Below are positions 1-11,307 of a DNA stretch of 64,000 nucleotides, in pieces (the stretch's first letter is position 1; every line of letters begins with the position of its first letter). The DNA lies in the NCBI GenBank assembly GCA_964017125.1, contig OZ024915.1, positions 17,589,273 to 17,653,272 of the forward strand, in the 5' to 3' direction. The position numbers were made by a program, and so were the translations under genes. Source of the DNA: Flabesymbios commensalis. Its lineage: Eukaryota > Annelida > Polychaeta > Terebellida > Flabelligeridae. Under the pieces are notes generated by a model, which was given only the letters and a program-made list of their open reading frames with translations, was not told the DNA's origin and did not search any database.

Positions 1-90
1 CATCTCACTATCCCTAGGAGGTTCTCCTGGCCCAGCTCAGCCTATATGTGCACAAAGGTGGCCTAAAGCCCGATTCATTTCATTTGTATG
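1..90 (+). mobile_element. SINE with two tRNA-like modules, 3' end only (cut by window start)
   Basis: The last ~90 bp match the 3' part of the full SINE at 48568-48878, including the segment with GGAGGTTCTCCTGG and the end GATTCATTTCATTTG. The 5' tRNA-like modules lie outside the window. Confidence 0.8.
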
Positions 91-1586
91 CTAACATTCA
101 GCCAATCAATCAGAGCTTGACTTGAGTTTTAGCGTTGTACCAACGCCGTACTGACAATGGCAGGGAGGCCGGATCCGCGAGGCACTGAAATGTGGACGCG
201 TCCCTCAGGCGATTTGCCTGGTATGTGACGCAGACAGAGAGAGGCAAGTAGTGCGGCCTCAGCCAGTCAGTGTCGTGCGCGCCGTCAACACGGCCGCTGT
301 CAGAAACGGCTACTCACAGATTGTGACATTTATCTTTGACAATAGTGTTTTAATAAATAAGACCACCACGTTATATTATTATCATGTTTACCATCTATGC
401 ATGAAACTGAATCCTGTGAAATACTTTTCATAAATAAAGAAGCTTGAAACTGTATTTAATATATTAAGTTAGTTTCCAAATACCATGATAAAGGGAACTA
501 ACATTTACGGAGGTCGTTTAAAGTGCGATTGCGAATCCCACCATTCGACACCCCCCCCCCCCCCCCCGGGCACCCCCTCAGGGACGGTGTGTGAGATGCA
601 CACGACACACATCCCAGGCCCGTGCCCAGGAATTTTTGAAGAGGGAGTCGAATTTTGGATTGCTTGGGTATTCTTGAAATAAGTTAATTGGAGCCCCTAT
701 AAAATACTGCTTGAATTGATATAATTTTGGCGTTGAGCGAATGGGAAACGCAGGTTAGGGGGGTCAGCAGGCATACCCCGGTATTTTTTTATTGTTAGCT
801 GCAAATTAGTGCAATATAGTGGATTCTGGAAGATGTTGCTGGGGTAAATTTTCAGATTTGCGACCCTCTCGAACAAAACAACCCCCCACCCCCTCCGCCT
901 GCATCCTGGTATTGTTTTTTACTCCCGTTTAGCTTGGAGTAAATATATATAAATGAACACTTTACAGGATTTTTACAGTTATTTGATGAGAAACAGTATC
1001 TCTGAGTTACTTTGTTCTGTTACCAAGTTCTGCCAAGCTGGCGGGATCCTGTTCAGCACGCAATAGCTGATAAGCTAGCAGAATATATACAATCGGTGCG
1101 CTGAGTGCTGGTATCTTAATCCGATTGACTAATGAGCTATTACAATTAACCTGCTGTAAGCATTTCGAGCAACCCTTCCATTCCAGAGCTGATGCGTAAG
1201 TATTTGTATTATATTAAACACATTCAGATTAGAATATTTTACAATGAGATAAGGTTGATCATGGTAGCGAACAAGTGCGTGTTTAAATAACACATACCTA
1301 GCATCTAGTATGTCATCGTCAACAGCTTCTATCACGGTAAAGTGGGATGTATCTATGCGGTGACAATCACTGCATGGTTATAAATCTACTGAGAGAAGGA
1401 AACTTTTCAGTGCTGGTCTTTGTACAATTTTGTTCTCTACCAAACCCATATTACCATATCATACCTAGTTCTTATGGCAAATTATCCATACATTTTCAAA
1501 AGGAAATCTCATAATTTATGTGCATAAATCCACATTATACAAACTTGATTCTGACAGAAGCACTATTTGCAACAACATGCGACATG
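91..1586. other. Non-coding stretch, no gene seen
   Basis: Only short chance reading frames occur. The one distinct item is a run of 17 C at 551-567. No splice-flanked exon or known repeat was recognised. Confidence 0.5.
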
Positions 1587-1600
1587 CAGCACTTGAATAA

Positions 1601-1911
1601 AAATGAAATGAATCGGGCTTCAGGCCACCTTTGTGCACATACAGGCTAAACTGGGTCAGGAGAACCTCCTGAGGATGGTGAGATGATTGAGATGACACTG
1701 TCCTCCAGACACAGGATTCGAAATTCGAGCCCTGGCGGTCTGAGGCCGAGGACGTTACCTCTCGGTCACGGAGGCTCCCCACAATACTGACTTTCACACG
1801 TGGATGGGGAAGAAACATTTTTGTTTCTTTCAAACCGCCGAGACCGGGAACCGAACCCCGAACTCTGGCGTGAAAGGCAGCGGTGCTAACCACTACCCTA
1901 GGGCCCCCGCC
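1601..1911 (-). mobile_element. Full-length SINE with two tRNA-like modules
   Basis: This copy reads on the minus strand from the GGGCGGGGGCCC head near 1911 to the ATTTCATTT end near 1601. It is flanked by a near-perfect target-site duplication: CAGCACTTGAATAA at 1587-1600 and CAGCACTTAAATAA at 1912-1925. The head has an A-box-like TAGTGGTTAGC and a B-box-like GGTTCGGTTCCCG. A second tRNA-like module follows, with GAGGTAGCG and GGGCTCGAATTTCGAATCC. Reading frames of 133 and 70 codons in this span are shadows of the SINE. Confidence 0.88.
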
Positions 1912-2019
1912 CAGCACTTAAATAATACACTGCAAAGCCGAAATACATTATTCAGCTTCCTATTATATCGAGAAATTACTGCCTTTCGGGTTTACACAAT
2001 CGAGCAGTGGAGCTGAGCT

Positions 2020-4235
2020 GAGCTGAACTTGCTGTGTTCGATCCATCTGCACATGAACGGATTTCCTTTTTTAAGCGAGGTAGGTAATCATCGTGTATTT
2101 ACACAATGCATCCTCAACTGCATTTCACAATTTAAATATATATATTTATATAGAATAACTAATCATTACTTAGATAACTATGACTAAGACGGTATTGTAA
2201 GCGACGGAAGAGATTTTTTAACATGCTATTCGGGTTTTGCGGATGTGACTTTAGACCATTCTTGAAGTCTACCTCACAACGCTTATTTTTTTAACGCGGC
2301 ATTTATCCACCTGTCAATACTGGGCCGATTTCACTGATAGACGAATTAGATGAGCCTGCAGGTCATCATTGAGCTAGTACCACGAACAAAAAATAAGTGT
2401 ATCATGGAAATTATGCTTATATTATTGGATACATTACTCAATGTTTATATTCCTTCATCTGTTCATACATGTTGTGAAAAAGAGCAATTGCTAAAATATT
2501 TCTGTGTGTTAACTCGTTGCGCTTTGACTTAACACTATTAAAACCGTTGTGTGTATACGGTGCCTGAGATAATTGACGCTAAAACAGCTGAACAAATAAA
2601 TCACTGGTCACGGCTGATTTCACAAACCTGAGACAGGACATCAAGCTACTCTCCTTAATCTTAGGGCGTTTACGCCTACATTAAAAATATGGTACTTGCA
2701 GTCACCGACAGTGCCCCCCCCCCCCTGTCCCCTGTCATCGATATCTGGGAAAACTATGACATTCGTTGCTGGTGACAACATGCATTCAATTTGATTGGTC
2801 ACAGAATGTCCCGACTACTGACGATCACCGACATTGCCCCTCCCCTGTCACCGCCATTAGAACAATCCGTTCACCATGTTCACCCTTGTAACATGTGTAA
2901 CAACATTTCAATATTTGATTGGTAACAAACCACGGCCGACATCCTATACTACCACCACCCTGCCCTGCCCAGTCTGCCAAAGAGCAAAGAAACACGCATA
3001 TGGAACCCGAGATGTCATCGTATTTCACGACTAGTAAACAGGCTACAGTTCAATGCTGTACCTGCATTCTAGACATTACATGTAAAGTAATGTTGCACCA
3101 ATATATTTTCAATGCATAATAACACACTATTTCTACAAATTATATATTTTATCTTTGTTATTTATTCCCAAACTTGTACCTTAATATATGCGGTTTATTT
3201 ACTAATTACTGAAACAAGTTAGTATACGGCAAAATACAAGCATTTGAAACGTTTCATATAATAAAACGTAATACTTAACATTTTAAATGATTACTGGAGT
3301 GGTAATTTAACATACTATATTACAATTAAAGACTTACGGAGATCGTGTTATTTCAGTGATATTATAAACATGATGAATATATGTACATAAATATATATTT
3401 ATATCACTAGTGACATATTTATGTTTTAAATATTTTAAATGTATTCGTATACGTATTCGAATACATTTGAAAAGTAATATGTATTCGTATTCGAATACAT
3501 TTTTTAAATGGGGTATTTGTATTCGTATTCATGACTTTATAATGTATTCGTATTCGATTACATTTGGATGTATTCAACCCCATGTCCGGCTTTTCTTACA
3601 CGTTATATCAAAATGAATTGCAATTATTTTGTCAGAAAGTAATAGAACATGCTGAACACGTGAATGAACGCGTGAATGAACGACAGCCACTTTCGAGCTC
3701 ACAATAATTAAATAAACAGTGGTTTTACGTTTAAGGTGATATTTTTCGTTCAAATAACTAAAAGAATAAAATTATATGTCCTAGCAAGGTTTCTGATGAG
3801 TATATTTAGGCATACGAAGTAAATAATATTCTTATATAGGGAAATGTGATGAAAAATATTTTTATTTTGGCGGCCATATTAGATTTTCTATTTCCTGGAA
3901 AAGAGGAGCCTAAATAAGGCACCCTACTTCTCGGCGTTTCAGTGAGCTGTGTCATTTCCAATGCAAACAAAATCATTGTTCTCAATGCCTTAACAAAAAT
4001 ACAACTGTTGTTACTGGTAAGATATCCCAAGACAATGTGATATAGTCAATCTGACGAAAGCGTTTGGTAACAGTATGTCATGCACACGCTCACTTATCGC
4101 CTATAGTTTCATTTTCTCGTTACTAGGTTCAGACTGGCCAGTTGAGTTGCCGACCTTGCCCATCCCATTCAACTGTGTAGCCTAGTAGACTAAATAGTCG
4201 TCTCTCCACATACGCTGAACCATAATATCTACTCA
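2020..4235. other. Non-coding stretch with poly-C tract
   Basis: No gene or intact element was recognised. There is a C tract at about 2713-2726. Near 3880 the minus strand carries the ATGGCCGCC motif shared by several dispersed repeats in this window. Confidence 0.45.
3425..3575. repeat. Short palindromic repeats of GTATTCGTATTCGAATAC
   Basis: Four or five imperfect copies of the self-complementary motif GTATTCGTATTCGAATAC occur within 150 bp, separated by AT-rich spacers. They look like a local array of a palindromic monomer. The 68-codon frame across it is an artefact of the repeats. Confidence 0.6.
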
Positions 4236-4240
4236 CGTTT

Positions 4241-4535
4241 CAAGTAAGCAGATGCTGCCTTTTGACTTTGCAGGGTAGGCCTATGGTATGCAAGTACCGT
4301 AATATGCACAGATTCAGTCCAACTCAGTAAACACAAGCCATTCGTATAACATTTACACAACGACGGCCCAACGTAATCGACGTTGGACCAACATTGTATA
4401 AATTGTATACAAATGCTTTGTGTTTACTACATGGGGAGCTACTGGCATATATCTCCTACCAATAGCTAGTATAAATGACAACTGTGTATAGTTTTAGCTG
4501 CTCTGCAAAGCCAAAGGGCATCAATTGCTTACTTG
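4241..4535. mobile_element. MITE with CAAGTAAGC inverted ends, host of a second MITE
   Basis: The left end CAAGTAAGCAGATGCTGCC and the right end, whose reverse complement is CAAGTAAGCAATTGATGCCC, form ~30-bp imperfect inverted repeats. A smaller element at 4325-4429 sits between them. A short hairpin version of the same family occurs near 37775-37845. Confidence 0.6.
4325..4429. mobile_element. Small MITE with AGTAAACACAA inverted ends, nested
   Basis: AGTAAACACAAGCCATT at the left is mirrored by AAATGCTTTGTGTTTACT at the right. The core has ACGTTGGACCAAC-type repeats, as in the MITE at 6056-6167. A related copy is at 49771-49876. Confidence 0.6.
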
Positions 4536-4539
4536 AAAA

Positions 4540-5575
4540 ATGAGTTACCGTATACTGGCTCTGCACGGCAGCGTTTTAAAATATTTGATCCCCATAATAC
4601 CACAATCAATCTCTCTGAAACTAGAAACCAGGATCCATTCTGCTATAGCAAGCGGTAGTCATTGACCCATGCTAGTCTACTGTTGGGCCAACATTAAAAC
4701 ACCATAGGGTCAATGTCGGTATCGTTTTAGGTTGAATTCACTGATCACATGTTCGGATAGCAGGATATTCGGGTATCAGTATGCCAATGTATTAGTTGTC
4801 CCGAAGCAGATGAGATGCATAGAAGTTGCCTTGGCCATAGACCATGTACAACATGATGTAGACATCATTATCATGATTTTAGATTATGTGTTATTGAACA
4901 CGGTACGGGAATATCCCAGATTAATCACATCACTCATGATGACATTATGGAAGTGAGATATCCACCATTCACCATGAATGTTTCTGATAATCTCTTAGTT
5001 GGAATGTGCATCGATGAATATGCTGCATTTACATTCACTTTTACATCAACCATAAAAGTAATGGAGCTTAAAGCATTCGGTGGGATTACCTGATGAAGTA
5101 TGGTACTAGTATATTCCCAACGTAGTTTGTGAGGAAACAGAATGGCCACTATTGAACAGTTCCCCGTGCGCTATATATGTGAGAAAGCTGCAGAGATTTC
5201 AATGGAGAAAAAACATTTGTGCAAATTCATCTATTCAACTCCAATTTGTGGAGATAGTTTCCCGGTGCAATGTCTTTATTGGATATCGTATCTTGTTCGT
5301 GGAAACCACATTCCTGATATTTATACCAAATAGCACAATACCCGGCTATATGAAGTCAAATGCGGGTATATGATAATTCATGGGACTAATTAAGATGGAG
5401 AAAAAACGACGATTTATTAGCATTTGTTTACCAGCAATAAGTTATACTGTAGGGCTTTTGTTGGAAAGAGAGCATGAGAAACACTGTTCCGCCAGATGAT
5501 CATTATATTGTTCAAAGATGAGCTGAAGTAACTGATCATTTGCAAAGTAAGTTGTCTTTTGCATGTAACAATAAG
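4540..5575. other. Non-coding stretch, nothing recognised
   Basis: Only short overlapping reading frames occur, without recognisable domains or splice context. Confidence 0.4.
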
Positions 5576-5579
5576 ATGC

Positions 5580-5715
5580 GCAAAAATAAATGAAGATTTT
5601 TCAAATATTCTTTCAGTCAATGAAACAGGAAGGACACGGTTATCGACTCAACGAGAAAAACACATATTTTAAATTTTGACAGCACTGCCCTTTTCGCGTG
5701 GCGATTTACATTTAT
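5580..5715 (+). repeat. Dispersed ~115-bp repeat, copy 1
   Basis: The segment with GGAAGGACACGGTTATCGA and CTTTTCGCGTGG recurs in the same orientation at 54080-54195 (GGAAGGACACAGCTATCGA, CTTTTCGCGTGG). Its family is unknown. Confidence 0.6.
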
Positions 5716-5834
5716 CGAAACTATAGGCTTACTGAACCCACGAAGTAAGTTATAATTAGCAATTTGTCAATATTTTTGAGATTTTTGCAATTGTTATTGT
5801 GTTTTTTTTGAGGGGGAAACGTGATTGTAAGAAT

Positions 5835-6235
5835 GCATAAATGCATGAGTAAACAAATTGGTGCCACACTTGTGCACACATTTGTGCACGTACTATAGGC
5901 AAACATGCTAAACCCTGAGGATATTGTGATGCTGATGAGACAGATCACCTCATCCCCAGATAAAGGATTCGAAATACAAACCTTGTTGATTTGAGTTTAA
6001 GCATGCTATCTTTCGGTCACGGAGGATCACCACAATACTGAGCCTTTACGAGTCCCCCCAGCAGACACAAGACGTTGAATCAATGGTGGTTTAACGTTGA
6101 TTCCGCCGTCTACGACGTTGGACCAACGTTAAACCAACGTTAATTCAACGTTTTGTGTCTGCTGGGGAAACAATCTCCAGAATCCCGAACTCCGACGTGA
6201 CTGGTGGTATTGAGGACCATTTCACCAGGCCATAA
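5835..6235 (-). mobile_element. Old SINE copy, split by a MITE
   Basis: Diverged matches to the two-module SINE are visible in order on the minus strand: the TTGTGCACA region, the second tRNA-like module (AGGATTCGAAAT, TCGGTCACGGAGG) and the CCACAATACTGA spacer. The sequence is then interrupted by the element at 6056-6167 and resumes toward the first tRNA-like module (CCCGAACTCCGACGTGA). It is the most decayed SINE of this family here. Confidence 0.6.
6056..6167. mobile_element. MITE with CCCAGCAGACAC inverted ends inside the SINE
   Basis: The left end CCCAGCAGACACAAGACGTTGAA mirrors the right end TTCAACGTTTTGTGTCTGCTGGG with at most two mismatches. The core is made of GTTGGACCAACGTTAAACCAACG-type inverted units. 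It lies in a decayed SINE, so it came later than that SINE. Confidence 0.75.
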
Positions 6236-6239
6236 CCAT

Positions 6240-7142
6240 GGCTGGTCCAAGACTGGCCCATAAAAAGGTCATTTTTATAAAATGAAAAGTAAAAATTATA
6301 TACTGTTTTTATCAAATATGTTCTTCTATATCGAGGACGTTTGATGGCCAGACCCCGACCAGCCACGTCAATTCTTAAAATATAGTTTTCCCATATAATG
6401 AACTAATGACGTATAACAAAAACACATGCTTTGACCTCTGTGTCATCACTAGTCCATATGAAGCATATTTGCGAATACCACCTTGCCAAGTTTGTTATCT
6501 CATTCGATCGTCTCAGTAAACATGTTAAACGTATGGCTAAAGTGTCGTTCTACATATCTTTAGTTGAGTTGCAATTCAATATAAAACTACAAAAAAATCA
6601 ATGGCTGCCATTTCACGGTTTTATTATTGTTCCTATGATATCCAGGGTCATTTGTTACTTATTTGTCCTCTTGACAACTTTGGGCATGTTTTGAGGTCAA
6701 ATGGCCACGAGGGGTCAAAATGATGAGAAATTATCATTTTTTATCATTATCATTTTTTTGTTGGAATGACATCTCTATCACAATATCATGCTTACTTGCC
6801 ATTTGTATACACAGTAATGGAAAAACAATAGACTAATGTCATTAAAAATTTCAACAAGGTCAATTTCAAGGTTAGAGGGTCAATTTTACGATCCAAAACA
6901 ATTGCTACATATGATAGTAAACTTTTTTTGCCTCGAATGCATGGAACTTCTGACCATTATATGCTGCGTTGAAAGTTGAACTTCAATGTTTTAATACTAA
7001 TAGTAATACACACCACCTGTCATGCATTTCGTAAGGGCCAACAGGATGAAAGGCAAGGACACAATCACATGCGATGGGATGTAGTTTCTTACCCGGAATC
7101 AGTAAATTACCAAACATGCTGATAACGTCACTCTGGGCTCGA
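6240..7142. other. Non-coding stretch with GGTCA-rich old repeat
   Basis: The stretch 6590-6900 has repeated AAGGTCAA/GGGTCAA motifs and a degenerate ATGGCTGCCAT. It resembles the terminal repeats of the foldback element at 41.7-44.7 kb. No gene was seen. Confidence 0.35.
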
Positions 7143-7377
7143 TTAACCCTTATCCTGCTGATCACGACTTGTCGTTTTAACCTATTTGATTAGTTGATCA
7201 AATCACTGCTATTGGGAACGAAATGTGTGCTTCAACATCAAGATTTACAAATGCTTGATCTCAAATTAAACAAATATGCTTAATTTTCACCCACTTGAAG
7301 TTGTGGGTCGCGGTAGCGAGACACAACTTCAAGTGGGTGAAAATTTAAATAAATTAACTTAGCAGGATAAGGGTTAA
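7143..7377. mobile_element. MITE with TTAACCCTTATCCTGCTGA ends, copy 1
   Basis: TTAACCCTTATCCTGCTGA at the left is mirrored by TTAGCAGGATAAGGGTTAA at the right. An internal hairpin (CACTTGAAGTTGTG, loop with CGCGGTAGCG, CACAACTTCAAGTG) lies at 7290-7340. A related copy sits at 40766-41000. The element is 235 bp long and non-coding. Confidence 0.8.
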
Positions 7378-7989
7378 TATGTTGGTATTGCCAAAAGTTG
7401 TGGATAAGATCATTTCTATTTTTATTTTGGATATGACGATTACAGGTTTTCGTTTTATTACACATTTAATTACACATTTAGATTTTTTATGAGCGCAATA
7501 TCTCGCTAATCCAAATCGCCTGCGACTTTGTGTGTATAGATACGCAAAATGAATAGGTTTTGGTCACATTTCAGTGATTTGTTTTTGTGAACGCCTTACC
7601 TCGAGATCCGCTAGTCTGAATCACAACCACTCCACTTTTATGAATTAGAGAGGTTGTTCACTTGGACACCGTATATTAATCAGAATGAGCACCTTCGTTT
7701 ATGATATTGTTAAATTAATGATGATTCCAGAGATGATGTGAATAAGCCATTTATATCAGATTTAGAAAGTTCATTTATTGCTCAGTGGGTTCATCGTTTT
7801 GATTATGTTGCAACGTTAGGCCTACTCTCATCCTAGTGTAGCTACCTATAACGCACCTTATATAATATACCACAAAATTAATTAACTTACTGACATTCCT
7901 AGCCATCCACGAGTAAGCTCCCGTGTACATCCGTGAGCTCCTGCGGCAGTATCGTATATGGAAAACTGAAGTTGACTTTATTCTTTTTT

Positions 7990-8079
7990 TTCTAATATTA
8001 GAAAATGATTTATTAATATTAATAAATCATTTATTAATATTGATAAATCATTTATTAATATTAATAAATCATTTATTAA
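7990..8079. repeat. AT-rich ~22-bp tandem palindromic repeat
   Basis: About four copies of a unit like AATCATTTATTAATATTAAT occur. Each is self-complementary around AATATT. The array abuts the TTAA end of the next element. Confidence 0.7.
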
Positions 8080-8312
8080 AGGGACTAGCTCAAGCTAAAA
8101 TCATTAAAAAATCGGTGATTTTATTTTGGCATATTAATATGACCATATGATTTAAGCATGTCCATAGACTAGAGCTGCAAAAGATTTTTAATTTTTGTGC
8201 TGCGCATTTACCAGTTATAGGCTAGATATGAGGACGACATTCCCGTATATTATTTTTGACATGGTTGTCAAAAATAAGAAAGCAGGAATTTCGTCTCTAT
8301 ATCTAGCCTTAC
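8076..8312 (+). mobile_element. TTAAAGGGACTGG MITE, decayed copy
   Basis: It begins TTAAAGGGACTAGCTCAAGC and continues with AAAATCATTAAAAAATCGG and GACCATATGATTTAAGCATG, as in the intact copy at 41268-41566. The right half past the AGGCTAGATAT segment does not form the full inverted end, so this copy is truncated or rearranged. Confidence 0.7.
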
Positions 8313-8394
8313 TGTCAAGATCACATATTTAAACTTGTGTTGAGTAGCACAAAACAATGTATTTATTTAAAACAATTCTCTATAAAAAATGACT

Positions 8395-9575
8395 TATCAG
8401 CCTCGGGTAGTGCTGTCCACGTGGGCCTCCACGACTCATTGACCAGGATCCACCCCCAGTCTGCAACACTAGGCAGCTTGGGGGTATTTTAGTTTGGATT
8501 GAGCCCAGCAGTGACCAGCCAGGTATGCCGCAATCATTCTGTGCACAATGTGATCAATAAGGGCAGTTCGGTAGGCGGTATATTTTCAATGATACGCGAT
8601 CCTTGACTGAAGAAAACTCGCCTTGCGTTATTCACCTTCAATACATCGCATGTCTTACTGTACATCAATAAAACGAGCCGCTCAAGAACAGCTAGGTTGG
8701 CCTCTGTGAGTATATATGTCTGGTTGCTTAGAAATATGAAGGAGCACGTCTGATCCCATGTCTCCCATGCAGCTTTTTTTACCTAGTCCAGTAAATGCTG
8801 AGGCGGTATCACACCCAGTGAAGCTATGGAACATTAGAAGTGCATGTCGATGATTTCAAACTACCAAGGTGCGAAACAATGGGCTGGGATATAGTGGTAG
8901 TGCTTCCCGACTCCTATTGCGATGCAGAGCTCTGTACATGTAATTCCTAGGGACAAGTAGGCTTAATTGGCAATAACGAGGACAACAACATTCTGTATCA
9001 ACAGTTATTATTATTAGGCGGCCACAATTGAAGTTTTTGTCGTGAATAAATTATTTATTTCAACCCGGCTTAGCGGCGCGATGAAAAGTTAAATTTACCT
9101 ACATGTTTATATAGTACATATAGAGCAGAAAGTATTGATTTATCGCAGATCGAGTCCACTCTAAATTATTTATTTCAAAATACTCCAGCCGTCCCCCTGG
9201 CAATTGAATGGTGGTCCCCTTATCATGCTTATCAGCTTATGTTATGGTAACCTTGCCTGGCTGCATCAACCACATGAAGTATATGATTCTACCATCGGAT
9301 TTTTGCTGAGTATAAGGTCCAATATTTGTGGAATACAGGCAACATCCTCACATATAGTTTTTTATTTTAAATGTCACGGAGGTCACTTATTCAAACTGCT
9401 CAACTTTGTTTTCGTTTATTCTGAGGAAGTTTACCAATTTTTGGTAAGTTACCATGAGCCACAACTCTTTGTTGTTTCCAATTCCTCTGTTCTCTTGTGC
9501 AGATTGTTTCGGACACCCTGCTTTATAAATGTCCCACACAATGCCGAGACCATTTTTTTACCCTTTTGGGATTTC
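8395..9575 (-). pseudogene. Broken remnant of an HxFTGCDT (FEN/PIN-like) family gene
   Basis: Read on the minus strand, conceptual fragments match in order a protein family I recall from many cnidarian, mollusc and lancelet predictions. From 9560 down come VWDIYKAGCPKQSAQE-like and NFLRINENKVEQF. Near 9000 comes a VDTE-VVVLVIA-like strand. At 8930-8890 is IGVGKHYHYIPAH. At about 8840-8785 is MFHSFTGCDTASAF, then AAWETWD. Near 8640-8560 are NNARRVFFSQ and IENIPPTELPLL. Near 8460-8400 are PSVADWGWILV and TALPEAD. The GCDT segment resembles the helical DNA-contacting part of FEN/XPG-type nucleases; that is inference. The fragments lie in several frames with stops between them, so no functional protein is made. 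An insertion of roughly 115-200 bp between ATTTATTTCAA direct repeats (about 9048-9177) splits it. The family is often multicopy and may be mobile, but I cannot assign it to a named element. Confidence 0.75.
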
Positions 9576-9861
9576 AATAAGAGCTTTTATTAAAAGCCAT
9601 ATTCATAGATTACCGTTCAAGCAATAAAATGCAATTACAAATCCGCCTTTATTAATTATGTTGAAAATAAACATTCATTTATTAGCGCTATTTGAGCCAT
9701 ATAGTGTGCAATTGATGTATCAAATATTCAAAGAAAATTCTCTTTTATACTCGAAATACATTGTTTTTTCGACACTTAATGAGGAATAGGTTTTTTGTTG
9801 TTATTTATTCATTATATTAGTTGTCTGTACCACATACGGTTATATAATTACCATAACTTAT

Positions 9862-10318
9862 ATACGGAATACGGCGTTCGCTCATCGTGATTGGCTCTAT
9901 CACTGAAGTTAGGCGACGTCGCGCCCGGTTCATAATTGGATGGGTGACCGCCTGGTGACTGCCAGGTGCTGTATACACTCGTGGGGCTCAGAGAACCACG
10001 TAAATCAGATGGCTCGTCTGACTGACCTAGAGTTGGACGTAAAAGAACCTCAATGGACGTAGGCGCAGTTTCCATATCCAGCGAGACCCCAGAAAATCCA
10101 CAATGTGTGAGTACTTGGCACATAAGGCGAATTCGCTTGGAATGAAAATAGCTTGATGCGCCTCAATGGCAGCTCAGCTGTATATCTGCCAGGAGACTGA
10201 GTTGGAATTTGAATGATAACAGGCCTTGCTAAGTTACTCTCGATGTACAGCGCTCTGAACAGCCGCCGGCTGGATACATGCGCTATATAAGATTTCATTC
10301 ATTCATTCATTCATTCAA
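9862..10318 (+). mobile_element. 5S rRNA-derived SINE
   Basis: The first ~115 bp follow 5S rRNA in order. The clearest part is GAAGTTAGGCGACGTCGCGCCCGG-like (5S GAAGCTAAGCAGGGTCGGGCC), then TTGGATGGGTGACCGCCTGG (5S TTGGATGGGAGACCGCCTGG) and CCAGGTGCTGTATAC (5S CCGGGTGCTGTAGGC). This region would hold the 5S-type internal Pol III promoter. An unrelated body follows, then a 3' end GGATACATGCGCTATATAAG and an ATTC-repeat tail. The 3' end resembles the end of the L2-like LINE at 52265 (GGATATAGGCGCTATGAAAG). The reading frames of 82-91 codons here are shadows. Confidence 0.85.
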
Positions 10319-11289
10319 AACTTCGATTTTGCTCGCAATTTTTCTAATATTGATTTACAGCTCTTTTCATTAAAAAATGACAAATAGGGGTCTATGCCAC
10401 CCCCACGGCCCATGGATCCATACTTTGAATAAAAGGGCTAACATCATTAAGAAACATTTTTGTGGAGATATTTGGTGAAACATATTTTTAATATTTTCTA
10501 AAAATACATATTGTGTGTTTAACAACTACTGGACTTTTTAGATAAGGGGTGGGGGGGGGGGGGGGTTGAAAATGCCCCGAATGAAACCCTTACGCTGCAG
10601 CTATAAGGTATACTTCCGCTCCGGATATGGATTACTATACCATTGTGTAGTTCTGTACCACATTTTGTGCTTTATCACATTATGAACGATTTCACCATTT
10701 TAGGGCATTTATTAAACATAATAATTTGATGAAAAGGGGGTTATGAACCCCTAACGCCCAGTTGATCTGCCCTTGATTTGTTTTACAAACATCACTGATA
10801 AACAGTTTTGTAGACAAATTTGGTTTAAAAAATTGACTACTAATATAATTACTTCGATTTTTTTTATTTAATAAGGGGTGGTTGAAAATGTCCCAATAAA
10901 AGCCCTTTACACTACGCCTGCTGATTTCACTTTTTATATCATGTATATATTAATGTATTTTGAGATAATTGTTTCACAAGGTAAGCTTGGACATAACGGA
11001 ATTCAAGCAGATAGACTCTGGTACAGATGCATCTGACAATGAATAAATAATAATGAAGACGCATTACAATTTTTTTTCTAATGTTTTTCTAATGTTTCTA
11101 ATAATAACAATAATTAATATAGTAAACCGGTTGCTTGTGTTTTTATTCACCACTACTTTAATTTTTTGGGTATTTTCGCAAAAAGATATATAAAAATATA
11201 ACAATTTTTATTTCTTTTTTATTTAATGTATGACGATTTAAATACTAGTATAATTAGAACAATAATCATTCTATAGATGTGTTCTTTGT
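10319..11289. other. Non-coding stretch with poly-G tract
   Basis: A run of 14 G lies at about 10552-10565. Two similar segments near 10540-10590 and 10870-10915 (ATAAGGGGTGG, TTGAAAATG, CCC) suggest an old internal repeat. No gene was seen. Confidence 0.4.
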
Positions 11290-11307
11290 CGTTTAGGTCT
11301 AGCTCGT

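Noticed and set aside
9204-9593. 129-codon plus-strand frame
   Set aside because: It is the antisense shadow of the HxFTGCDT-family remnant, which reads on the minus strand.
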